The notes under the pieces were generated by a model, which did not search any database, was not told the origin of the DNA, and saw nothing but the letters and a program-made list of their open reading frames with translations. Below, in pieces: positions 1 to 6,840 of a stretch of DNA of 42,486 bases. How positions within the stretch are numbered: the first letter of the stretch is position 1; the number at the start of each line of letters is the position of its first letter. The stretch comes from JANRIC01 sp033765345. Its GTDB lineage: Bacteria; Bacteroidota; Bacteroidia; Cytophagales; Microscillaceae. The stretch lies in contig JANRIC010000138.1 in assembly GCA_033765345.1 (NCBI GenBank), positions 1 to 42,486 of the forward strand, written 5' to 3'. The position numbers and the translations under genes were made by a program.

Positions 1-70
1 ATACTTAAAAGAGCAGGGAATAATGCTGAATATTGTTCCAAAACAAGCCTCTCAGGTGCGCCAAGGCCTT

Positions 71-130
71 CTGCTTCGCAGGTGAGTCGCAGACTCACGT
101 AATTTTCGTGCTTAGTTGCAAACTAAGCAC
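71..130. repeat. Three adjacent hairpins with trinucleotide loops
   Basis: Bases 71-81 form CTGC-TTC-GCAG. Bases 82-98 form GTGAGTC-GCA-GACTCAC. Bases 108-130 form a perfect 10-bp stem (GTGCTTAGTT / AACTAAGCAC) around GCA. All three have exactly three loop bases, and the last two share the loop GCA. No T-run follows, so they do not look like terminators. They resemble interspersed palindromic elements more than coding sequence. Confidence 0.75.
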
Positions 131-133
131 AGC

Positions 134-140
134 GGGGGGG
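134..140. repeat. G7 homopolymer tract
   Basis: Seven consecutive G residues end the hairpin block at the left end. They mirror a C8 tract at 711-718 on the other side of the small lipoprotein gene, so the gene is bracketed by an inverted pair of homopolymers. Such tracts are prone to length change during replication, but this one is not inside an intact reading frame. Confidence 0.7.
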
Positions 141-248
141 AAGTTCGTTCTACTGATAATATTGCTAAGACTTCTGATGTGTATAATAACAACTTTAGTA
201 TATTGAGAGATGCTTTAAATACATTAAAACCTGTTAATAGAAGATAGA

Positions 249-710
249 ATGAAGATTTTAAAAAAAAATAAACTTATTTGCTTTGTAATTTTATTAACTT
301 TTATGTTTTTTCTTCAAACTTGTATTCTTCAAAAAAAGATACTGTATAAATATCCTGAACATATTGAAGAAGCAGTTGCAAATGGGGTAGATAAAGTTTA
401 TAAAGTTGGAATCTTTGAGCATAATTTTGATAAAAATAAAATATTCGTACTTTTATCTCTGGATAATCTTGGTCAAACCAATATACTAATAGCATCTTAC
501 AATAATTTTAACCCCGAGATTCGTAAATTGATTGACACATCTAATAGATTTTTATTACTAGATAGTATAAGTAGAAAATTACCCATTGCAATGGCAACTG
601 ATTTTCAAGCAGTATCCTACGAGGGGTTTCTTGATTTAAAACATGTAGGAGGTTATTTAATAGTTATTGATGGAGAATATAATATTGTGAAACAGAATTT
701 AGTACTATGA
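249..710 (+). CDS. Small putative lipoprotein of unknown function
   Basis: This is a 153-residue orphan that I do not recognise. Residues 1-24 are a basic start followed by a hydrophobic stretch, ending in FFLQTC with Cys25. That could be a degenerate lipobox, giving an inner- or outer-membrane lipoprotein, or simply a signal anchor. The rest is mixed alpha/beta with no catalytic motif I can name. The ATG comes one base after the stop of the interrupted upstream frame, so it was probably translated in tandem with that gene. An immunity protein or inhibitor next to a toxin is one guess, without direct support. The gene is visibly more AT-rich than its neighbours and lies between a G7 and a C8 tract, which suggests a transferred or rearranged segment. 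Confidence 0.6.
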   Translation: MKILKKNKLICFVILLTFMFFLQTCILQKKILYKYPEHIEEAVANGVDKVYKVGIFEHNFDKNKIFVLLSLDNLGQTNILIASYNNFNPEIRKLIDTSNRFLLLDSISRKLPIAMATDFQAVSYEGFLDLKHVGGYLIVIDGEYNIVKQNLVL

Positions 711-718
711 CCCCCCCC
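711..718. repeat. C8 homopolymer tract
   Basis: Eight C residues follow the TGA of the small lipoprotein gene directly. Together with the G7 at 134-140 they bracket that gene as an inverted pair. Length may vary between isolates or between sequencing reads. Confidence 0.7.
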
Positions 719-724
719 AATACT

Positions 725-747
725 GGTCTTAGCGTCTCGCTAAGACC
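725..747. repeat. Perfect 10-bp hairpin, loop TCT
   Basis: The arms GGTCTTAGCG and CGCTAAGACC surround a three-base loop. The core (GTCTTAGCG and its complement) recurs in opposite orientation in the hairpin at 803-821. The two are therefore related elements, not independent palindromes. Confidence 0.75.
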
Positions 748-802
748 TTTTATGAATCATGAAGTGTTTGTGAAAGAATTGATTACAGCACAAACGTTGC
801 AA

Positions 803-821
803 AGCGTCTTAGCGAGACGCT
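803..821. repeat. 7-bp hairpin related to the 725-747 element
   Basis: The arms AGCGTCT and AGACGCT surround TAGCG. The string GTCTTAGCGAGACG is the reverse complement of the centre of the 725-747 hairpin, so two inverted copies of one short unit lie 55 bases apart. Confidence 0.7.
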
Positions 822-851
822 AAAACGAGTAGAGCGAGTAGTAGTAGGTGT

Positions 852-861
852 CCCCCCCCCC
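852..861. repeat. C10 homopolymer tract
   Basis: Ten consecutive C residues are followed directly by the CTGGCGCCAG palindrome. This is the longest homopolymer of G or C in the window and is intergenic. Slippage or sequencing error is likely at this site. Confidence 0.7.
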
Positions 862-900
862 TCTGGCGCCAGGATGGGAACTGAATAAAAAAAAATAACC

Positions 901-924
901 TGGCGCAAGGATTTCCTTGTGCCA
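901..924. repeat. 11-bp hairpin
   Basis: The arms TGGCGCAAGGA and TCCTTGTGCCA are complementary except for one G-T pair and enclose a two-base loop (four bases if the last pair opens). There is no U-tract beside it. It belongs to the same palindrome-rich stretch as its neighbours. Confidence 0.65.
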
Positions 925-992
925 AGTATTTAGAAAGCGTCCGTTTTCTGCCGAAGGCAAAGGCCGTAGGCTGCTCAAGAAGCAAAGCATAC

Positions 993-1027
993 ACCCGAAT
1001 TCTGCATCTAGAGGCTTTCGGGTTTTT
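993..1027 (+). terminator. Terminator-like hairpin with T-run
   Basis: ACCCGAA at 993-999 pairs with TTCGGGT at 1017-1023, and the second arm runs into TTTTT. The orientation would stop plus-strand transcripts coming from the lipoprotein gene. The 17-base loop is long, so this is tentative. Confidence 0.4.
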
Positions 1028-1092
1028 ATGTAAAAATCCAGTTATTTTACAAAGAATATTTTATCTTAGGCTTTCTTGCTGAGAACGTCCCA

Positions 1093-1122
1093 AGCCTTCG
1101 GCTGGAAAGTTTCAAACTTTCC
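1093..1122. repeat. Two abutting small hairpins
   Basis: AGCC-TTC-GGCT at 1093-1103 is followed at once by a 19-base palindrome at 1104-1122 (arms GGAAAGTTT and AAACTTTCC around C). The effective loop of each is three bases or fewer, like the elements at 71-130. Confidence 0.65.
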
Positions 1123-1245
1123 TTTTATGGAATTCTTTGAATTGATCCTTAGGAACACCTCAAAGAAGGGTGGATATTGGCTACACCCCAACGGTCTGTG
1201 CCTCGTGCTTGTTGGCTAAAAACACCGACAGAAAAGTTCTTGTCT

Positions 1246-4200
1246 TTATTCTCCTATCAATACAAAAGCACCCCAATAAAAAGGCGAGGGATACTGTCGT
1301 CTTAGTTTTTTTTGTGCATTATTAAATGCTTCTCTTTTCGTTTGTCCTTTACTGATCCAATTTTCATAAAACAGGGTCATCAAGGCCTGGGTTGCATCAT
1401 CAGAAACATTCCAGAGAGACATCAGGATAGACTTTGCCCCGGCAGTCTGAAAACCACGCTGCAAACCAAATACACCTTCACCATTCACTACTTCTCCCTC
1501 TCCTGTCTGGCAGGCAGATAATACGACCAGGTCGGTATGATCTAGGTTGAGGCTACTTGCTTCATAAGCTGTCAGGATGCCGTCTTCACTCTGGTATTTT
1601 TCAGAACTTTTGGCATAGGTACTTACTCCGGTAAGCACCAAGCCTGAAAGCATCATCGGGTTACTTTTCAGCTTACTTAAGGTACTGATCCCAAAGGTTG
1701 TATTTTGAATAGACTCAATATCAAAATCAAGGTCGGTAGCCTCAAAAACCTGTGTACTATCGCTATTTCTTGTTGCTTTTTTGATGGGTTCGAGGAAAAA
1801 CCCATGGGTAGCAATGTGAAGTATTGCAGGGCTTTGGACTTGCTTGATGACTTCTTCCAGGGCGTTTTCATTGACATACATAGTAGATTTCCAGCCCTTG
1901 GTCTTGAGTAGATTATGGATATTCTGCACCTCTACTTCGGTACCTGGGAGGTCTTGCCAATTTACCTGTGTGATTTCTTCACCTACTGTATAAAATTCCT
2001 GTACTTCGCCGCGTTTTCTTTGAAAGTTCTGACTGATAGTTTGATGTTGGTCGGCGGACAAATCGTATTTGGGATGCCCCAACAAAACGGCTTGTTTTTC
2101 GGCAAGCGAAGTACTTGTAGGCTTGGTTTGTTGTATATTTTCTGTAATAAGATCTTTGGTATTTCCTACGATTTGAATTTCTACTTCATCCAGAAGATAC
2201 TTTTGTGTATTAGGATTCCAGAGTGTATTCAGATTGATATGATGATACACGCCGTCCGGGGAAAAATATATTTTTTTTACCTTTCCGATTTTTTGCTCAA
2301 CAAGTACCCAGAAGCGATTGTAGGAGCTTTTGTCAAGTCTTTGAGCATTGATATTACGTTTGTATTCTTGCAGATAAATACCCTCCATCCATAAGCCATC
2401 TTGTAGTACCAGTAATTCGGGGTTATCTTTGGTTTCGGAAGTCAAGATCAGAAAAGCATAAAAAGCGGAGTCTGATTCAACTAGAGAACCGTCCACAATA
2501 GAGTTTTTTACATCAAAACGAAGAACTTCTATGGATACTTCACTGGGCTTGAGTTTTTCCTGTATTTGCCGCCAGGTATAGCGGGTTTTGTCATTGATTC
2601 CTGCATAAATTTCCGATTTTAGGGAGAGTTCTTTTTCAACGCGGTTTGCCTCTTCTTCCAGTTGTATTTCATCCAATCCTCTTTTCTTCTTTTCTTCTAG
2701 GGGCATTTGGTAGAGCTGTGCCAGGGTATTTTGCTTGTTTTGCCAATTTTGGTAAAGGTTTAAAAGGGTACTGTCCTGAGAGGCGAATATCCGATCACGA
2801 ATTTTATTTTGTGTATTGAGCAGTATTCCTTTGTTGTCTAAAATAATATCATAGAGCCACCCGACTTTATTTATATAGTTGTTCTCCAGACATTTGAAAA
2901 CAAACCCTGCCAAATATCCCATCCTAACTCTTACTTGCTGAAAAAAGAGCTCTTTTTCTTTTTGCGACATAGCAGGAAAAATATTCGTAACCCGATTCTG
3001 GATGTAATCACGTTCTTGCTGATAATATTGAAAAGCTGCCTCATAATCTCCCAATTCTTCCTTTATGATTCCCTTATTCCGTATAAAGATATAGTAATTG
3101 ATGTGATTATCGCCCAATACTGTTTTTGTGACATCTAATACTTCACTCATCACAGAATCAGCCTTAGCATACTCTTTTTCAGCCCGGTATATGAGTGATA
3201 AGTTATTTAAGGCTGTGGCAAAAGCCGGATTCTTTTGCTCTTGTATGGATTTGTGAACGGTGATGCTCTGAAGATATGAATCCTTTGCTTTTTGGTATTC
3301 TTTTTTTTCTCTGTATATATTTCCCAGAGCGTTTAGTGCGGAGGCATAATCGCTACTTCTCCCTCCATCGTATTTTAGATAGATCTGAACGGACTCATTT
3401 AAAGCGGTTTCGGCTTTTAAAAAATCGTCTTGGCTCTCATAAAGATTGCCCAGTGTGACCAGAGAAGCGGCATAATCTGGGTGTTCTTTGCCCAAAAGGG
3501 CTGCCCTGACCGCCAGGGCTTCCTGATAACATTGCTCTGCTCTTGGGTAATTATTGACATTATAATACAAAACCCCCAAATTGCTCAGGTATCCGGCATA
3601 GTCTAAACTATTTTTGCCTGTTACTTCTTTAATAATATCTAGGGCCTGCAAGAATAAAGGCTCTGCTCGGACAAAATCATCTATTCTAAGATAATGGGTT
3701 GCCAAATCTCCGAGGTAATTGGCATATTGAAGATTTTTTTCTCCTACGGTTTCTTTGTGTAACTGGATTACTTGCAGGAGCAAGGTTTCTGCCTGGGCAT
3801 AATCATTCATAGCCACATACAAGCGCGACAATGCCCAAAGGGTTCGTGCATATTGAGGGTGTTTATCTCCAAATATTTCCTTACGGATTTGTAATGCTTC
3901 AAGCATGAGTGCCTTAGCCTGATCAAACTTATACATATCCTTATAAAGCCCTCCCAAATCTGCCAATGCTCGGGCATAATTGGGATGTTTTTTTCCATTT
4001 GTTTTTTCACTGATTGCCCGTACTTCTTGATACAAGCTGTCTGCCGTTGTATAATTGCCAAGATAGTGGTGGCTAATGGCTAGGTTGCCCAGTGAGCTTG
4101 GATAAAAATAGTTTTCTTTGTTTTTGTAAATCCTGGATGCTTCTTCATGTCTGGTTTTCCCTTGTGCATAATTGCCCCTTGAATTGTATAAATTACCCAG

Positions 4201-5136
4201 GAGGGTCAAGGAGTTTGCATAATCTGCATGGTCTTTGCCTACAAGAATTTCTCTAATTTTCAGCGACTCTAAGGCATATTTTTCAGAGACATCGTATTTG
4301 CCGATGTCATAATTCAGTACTGCTAAATTATGCAAAATTCCGGCATACAAGAGATGATTTTCACCTAAGGATGTTTTGTATATTTCCTGTACTTTTTGGA
4401 AAACAAGCTCTGCCTGAGCATAGTTACCCATACGAACATACACCGAGCCTATACTATTCAGGGCTTTGCCGTAATCCTGGTGTTTTTCACCTACCCTTTC
4501 TTTTTGTACTTCTGAGGCGGCTTGATAATAAGGTTCTGCCTGTGGGTATCTGCCCAGGTCAAAGAAAAAATCTCCCAATCGCTTCAGGGAGGTAGCATAA
4601 TTTTCGTGTTTTTTACCAAACGCTTTGGCGGCTTTGAGCTTGGCTCTTTCCCAGACCTCATAAGCTTTGCCGTAGTTTTTTTGTTTGTTGTAAAGTGTGC
4701 CCAAGGAGTCCAAGCCCTGCCAGTTTTCGACAATCAGGCTGCCATCCTGATTGTAAATAAATTCATCTACCAAGGTGCCCTGTACATAGACCTGCATTTT
4801 TTCTTTAGTGCCATCTGTTCGATAGTAGATCGTTTCTCCGTGATTGATTTCCTTAGGGCGGTCGGTCAGCAAGGTTGTTTCCATTTGAACTTTGCCGTTG
4901 GCATACATATCATATACTTTCCCTATGGGTTTATCATCTTTGTAAGCAATGAGTCTGTAAAAAGAAACTGTATCTTGATTTTGCTCTGTGATGATGTTCC
5001 AGTCTTTGTCATAGAGGATTGTCCATTTCCCTTGTCTTTTGCCGTAGGAGTCTGTAATGTTAGGGTTTTGAGGAATGGTTTGCGCTTTTAAAAATCCACC
5101 AAGTCCTACCCAAAATAAGAGTAAAATATATTTCAT
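1246..5136 (-). CDS. Secreted MORN-like/TPR/CHAT-domain protein
   Basis: This is a 1296-residue protein with a signal peptide ending near LKAQ (residue 19). Residues about 25-135 contain GxxxGxW/GxxYxNG units like MORN-type antitoxin repeats. About 14 kinesin-light-chain-type TPRs follow (residues 145-700), each near 42 residues with GxxH linkers. After a helical linker comes a C-terminal CHAT domain, a caspase-like fold. The presumed catalytic pair is visible as His1111 in IATHGFF and Cys1209 in SACQTGEG, followed by the usual LWNVSDDAT and PFYWGAF motifs. CHAT proteins are cysteine peptidases or their relatives, often acting on or activated through partner proteins. The export signal places this one outside the cytoplasm. 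It stands alone, with 385 bases upstream and no obvious substrate gene adjacent. Confidence 0.9.
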   Translation of the reverse strand: MKYILLLFWVGLGGFLKAQTIPQNPNITDSYGKRQGKWTILYDKDWNIITEQNQDTVSFYRLIAYKDDKPIGKVYDMYANGKVQMETTLLTDRPKEINHGETIYYRTDGTKEKMQVYVQGTLVDEFIYNQDGSLIVENWQGLDSLGTLYNKQKNYGKAYEVWERAKLKAAKAFGKKHENYATSLKRLGDFFFDLGRYPQAEPYYQAASEVQKERVGEKHQDYGKALNSIGSVYVRMGNYAQAELVFQKVQEIYKTSLGENHLLYAGILHNLAVLNYDIGKYDVSEKYALESLKIREILVGKDHADYANSLTLLGNLYNSRGNYAQGKTRHEEASRIYKNKENYFYPSSLGNLAISHHYLGNYTTADSLYQEVRAISEKTNGKKHPNYARALADLGGLYKDMYKFDQAKALMLEALQIRKEIFGDKHPQYARTLWALSRLYVAMNDYAQAETLLLQVIQLHKETVGEKNLQYANYLGDLATHYLRIDDFVRAEPLFLQALDIIKEVTGKNSLDYAGYLSNLGVLYYNVNNYPRAEQCYQEALAVRAALLGKEHPDYAASLVTLGNLYESQDDFLKAETALNESVQIYLKYDGGRSSDYASALNALGNIYREKKEYQKAKDSYLQSITVHKSIQEQKNPAFATALNNLSLIYRAEKEYAKADSVMSEVLDVTKTVLGDNHINYYIFIRNKGIIKEELGDYEAAFQYYQQERDYIQNRVTNIFPAMSQKEKELFFQQVRVRMGYLAGFVFKCLENNYINKVGWLYDIILDNKGILLNTQNKIRDRIFASQDSTLLNLYQNWQNKQNTLAQLYQMPLEEKKKRGLDEIQLEEEANRVEKELSLKSEIYAGINDKTRYTWRQIQEKLKPSEVSIEVLRFDVKNSIVDGSLVESDSAFYAFLILTSETKDNPELLVLQDGLWMEGIYLQEYKRNINAQRLDKSSYNRFWVLVEQKIGKVKKIYFSPDGVYHHINLNTLWNPNTQKYLLDEVEIQIVGNTKDLITENIQQTKPTSTSLAEKQAVLLGHPKYDLSADQHQTISQNFQRKRGEVQEFYTVGEEITQVNWQDLPGTEVEVQNIHNLLKTKGWKSTMYVNENALEEVIKQVQSPAILHIATHGFFLEPIKKATRNSDSTQVFEATDLDFDIESIQNTTFGISTLSKLKSNPMMLSGLVLTGVSTYAKSSEKYQSEDGILTAYEASSLNLDHTDLVVLSACQTGEGEVVNGEGVFGLQRGFQTAGAKSILMSLWNVSDDATQALMTLFYENWISKGQTKREAFNNAQKKLRRQYPSPFYWGAFVLIGE

Positions 5137-5521
5137 AAATTTGTAAAGTTAAACACTTAATATAGTTTTATTTTTTTAGAAAAAAAGGATTTTTTGGGTT
5201 CTTAATAATTTTTTTGGTTGTCTGCCGAATTTTGTGAATATATTTAGATGTATATCTACTACACAGGGGAGAGAATTTACTGCCACGAATACTTGTATTT
5301 ATTCGTGCATTCGTGGCAATGTATCTAATAAAAAGAAGAAAGCATGGATGCATGCACTTATTTTTTATGGAATCGTTCTTTGAAAATGTATAGGTTCATT
5401 TCCAAATCCATTGTCGGGGAATCCTATTTACTTAATTTCAGCATAAATTATAAAAGAACCATAGTTTTCAAATGAAAATAAAGGAGTTAACACAAGAAAA
5501 AAAGAAATAAGCAATAAGCAC
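5137..5521. other. 385-base intergenic stretch
   Basis: This AT-rich gap lies between two minus-strand genes. It contains the inverted repeat at 5281-5318 and no credible coding frame. The promoter of the CHAT gene should lie in the part next to 5136. There the minus strand reads TAACTTTA, one base off the phylum's TAnnTTTG motif, which I consider weak. Confidence 0.6.
5281..5318. repeat. Interspersed inverted repeat (TGCCACGAAT family)
   Basis: The arms TGCCACGAAT (5281-5290) and ATTCGTGGCA (5309-5318) are perfectly complementary around 18 bases. The motif ATTCGTG is repeated directly in the right arm. A second, diverged copy is at 31371-31405 in another intergenic gap, so this is a dispersed element. 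Confidence 0.7.
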
Positions 5522-6754
5522 TTAATCATATTGCTTTCGCCATTTGATCTGTCCGTTTCGCATATCAAGGCAGATCAAATCTTTTTTAAAGGCGACATAT
5601 AGGTAAATGTCCTGTATATCTACAGAAGTCAGATCACCCGTGCTGCGGGTATCCTCGTGGAGGTCTTCCAGTTGGGTAGTCCAAAGGGCAGATACGCTGG
5701 GGTGCAAAGCTATTCCGGTAATCTGAAATACCTTGCCATCACCGATTTTAGAATCCGAAAGTACAAAAATCATCTCGCCGGATTCAATACTAAGCACTTG
5801 GGCTTCAAAAAATCCGGGTTTGATGAGAAAATAAGGATTGAGAAAACTGATTTTAGGGTATACTTCCTTATTTTTTCCACCATAAGAATAGGTATCTCTT
5901 AGTTTGTACACCGAGTCCTGAACGGTTCTTTGTACCTGATAGACAGAATCACGGATTCGGATATAATCGGGCGAAGAAATAGTATTTGCTTCGTTCTGCT
6001 TGTAGAGATTATCCAGAAAAACTCTTCGTTTTTCTTCCTGAGCATTAAAAGCCTCATTGATTTTATCGTAGCGCAATTGGAGAAACACTTTATCTATCAT
6101 CAAGTGGCTGCGGGGATTCCCCTCAAAGCTAAATTGCAAAGAATCTTTCATCCATGCCTGATTGCTATAACAGGAAGTGATCAGGGATTTAGGTTTTTCG
6201 CTTAGGGCTTGAATAGTGATTTTTTGAGGGTCTAGTGAATATAGCTGCCCCGAAGCGGACGTGAAAACGATCATCCCATTTGACGGATCATATTGATAAT
6301 ACGAATCAGTATTAAAAGTACCACTGATAAATTCATCACCCCAGGAAGGATTTTTAGCCAGAATCTGTTTTTGATTCTCCAATATGTCGAGGGTCAGGGC
6401 ATCTCTGGAATGTAAGCCTTGTTTTTTGTAATTGCTATAAAACCAAAGCTTTTTTCCGGTCTGAGCAATGAATACTGCTCGATCTTTACTATCGCCTACT
6501 TTGATAGACTTGAGTTTTTTCCCAGTTTCAGGATTATAAGTTTTTAAAAAAAAATTGGTGTAGCCGCTTCGATGGCTTATTCCTCCTCCGGAACTGGAGC
6601 TGGTGACAGTATATCGTTCTTCTAGTGCTACCAATGCTTTTTTTTGAGTGTCGGTCACCAAAATGATTTTGTTGACCGACCACTCTGAACAGGCACTAAG
6701 CCCTAACATCAAACATAAAGTACCAAAATTTAGAATCCAATGGTGCCTTCTCAT
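5522..6754 (-). CDS. Propeller-like lipoprotein of unknown function
   Basis: This is a 410-residue protein. Residues 1-22 are a lipoprotein signal with LSAC as lipobox, so the mature protein starts at a lipidated Cys. The body has beta-rich segments of the kind 'value recorded, compared, converted'. The last repeat (YLYVAFKKDLICLDMRNG then IKWRKQYD) is typical of PQQ/WD-like propeller blades. The overall arrangement resembles the PA2928 family, but I would not press that. It has no catalytic motif. The neighbour on the same strand is the poly-Asp lipoprotein, 86 bases upstream, and co-transcription is plausible. Its likely location is the outer or inner membrane facing the periplasm. Confidence 0.65.
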   Translation of the reverse strand: MRRHHWILNFGTLCLMLGLSACSEWSVNKIILVTDTQKKALVALEERYTVTSSSSGGGISHRSGYTNFFLKTYNPETGKKLKSIKVGDSKDRAVFIAQTGKKLWFYSNYKKQGLHSRDALTLDILENQKQILAKNPSWGDEFISGTFNTDSYYQYDPSNGMIVFTSASGQLYSLDPQKITIQALSEKPKSLITSCYSNQAWMKDSLQFSFEGNPRSHLMIDKVFLQLRYDKINEAFNAQEEKRRVFLDNLYKQNEANTISSPDYIRIRDSVYQVQRTVQDSVYKLRDTYSYGGKNKEVYPKISFLNPYFLIKPGFFEAQVLSIESGEMIFVLSDSKIGDGKVFQITGIALHPSVSALWTTQLEDLHEDTRSTGDLTSVDIQDIYLYVAFKKDLICLDMRNGQIKWRKQYD

Positions 6755-6840
6755 AAATGCACAGATAAAATTGATTTTGATGGACTTAAAGAAATATTCA
6801 GGAGAAATTTTTTAGTTTCAGTATGATATCATATCTGTTG

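Larger units (their letters stand above)
2..247 (+). pseudogene. Tail of an unidentified gene interrupted by palindromes
   Basis: The same reading frame is protein-like on both sides of a hairpin block. From base 2 it reads YLKEQGIMLNIVPKQAS. From about base 140 it reads on through STDNIAKTSDVYNNNF to NTLKPVNRR and a TAG at 245-247. Between them, about bases 55-140, the frame has stops (TGA at 83, TAG at 113), three small perfect hairpins and a G7 tract. The simplest reading is a gene whose 3' end was invaded by palindromic repeats in a multiple of three bases; two unrelated fragments would be the alternative. The 5' part lies outside the window and I do not recognise the family. The TAG lies one base before the ATG of the next gene, so the two were probably in one transcript. 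Confidence 0.4.
711..1245. other. 535-base gene-free stretch rich in hairpins
   Basis: No convincing gene lies here. A 61-codon minus-strand frame at 809-994 only reads through repeats. The stretch holds a C8 and a C10 tract, the CTGGCGCCAG palindrome at 863-872, and hairpins at 725-747, 803-821, 901-924, 949-959, 963-971, 1093-1103 and 1104-1122. A terminator-like hairpin is at 993-1027. Hairpin density is far above that of any other gap in the window. It continues the same kind of material seen at 71-140, so the lipoprotein gene sits inside one larger palindrome-rich island. Confidence 0.7.

Noticed and set aside
809..994. 61-codon minus-strand frame
   Set aside because: It reads through hairpins and the C10 tract; composition is not protein-like and there is no start context.
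1915..5091. Several plus-strand frames inside the CHAT gene
   Set aside because: They are antisense shadows of a long, domain-supported minus-strand gene.
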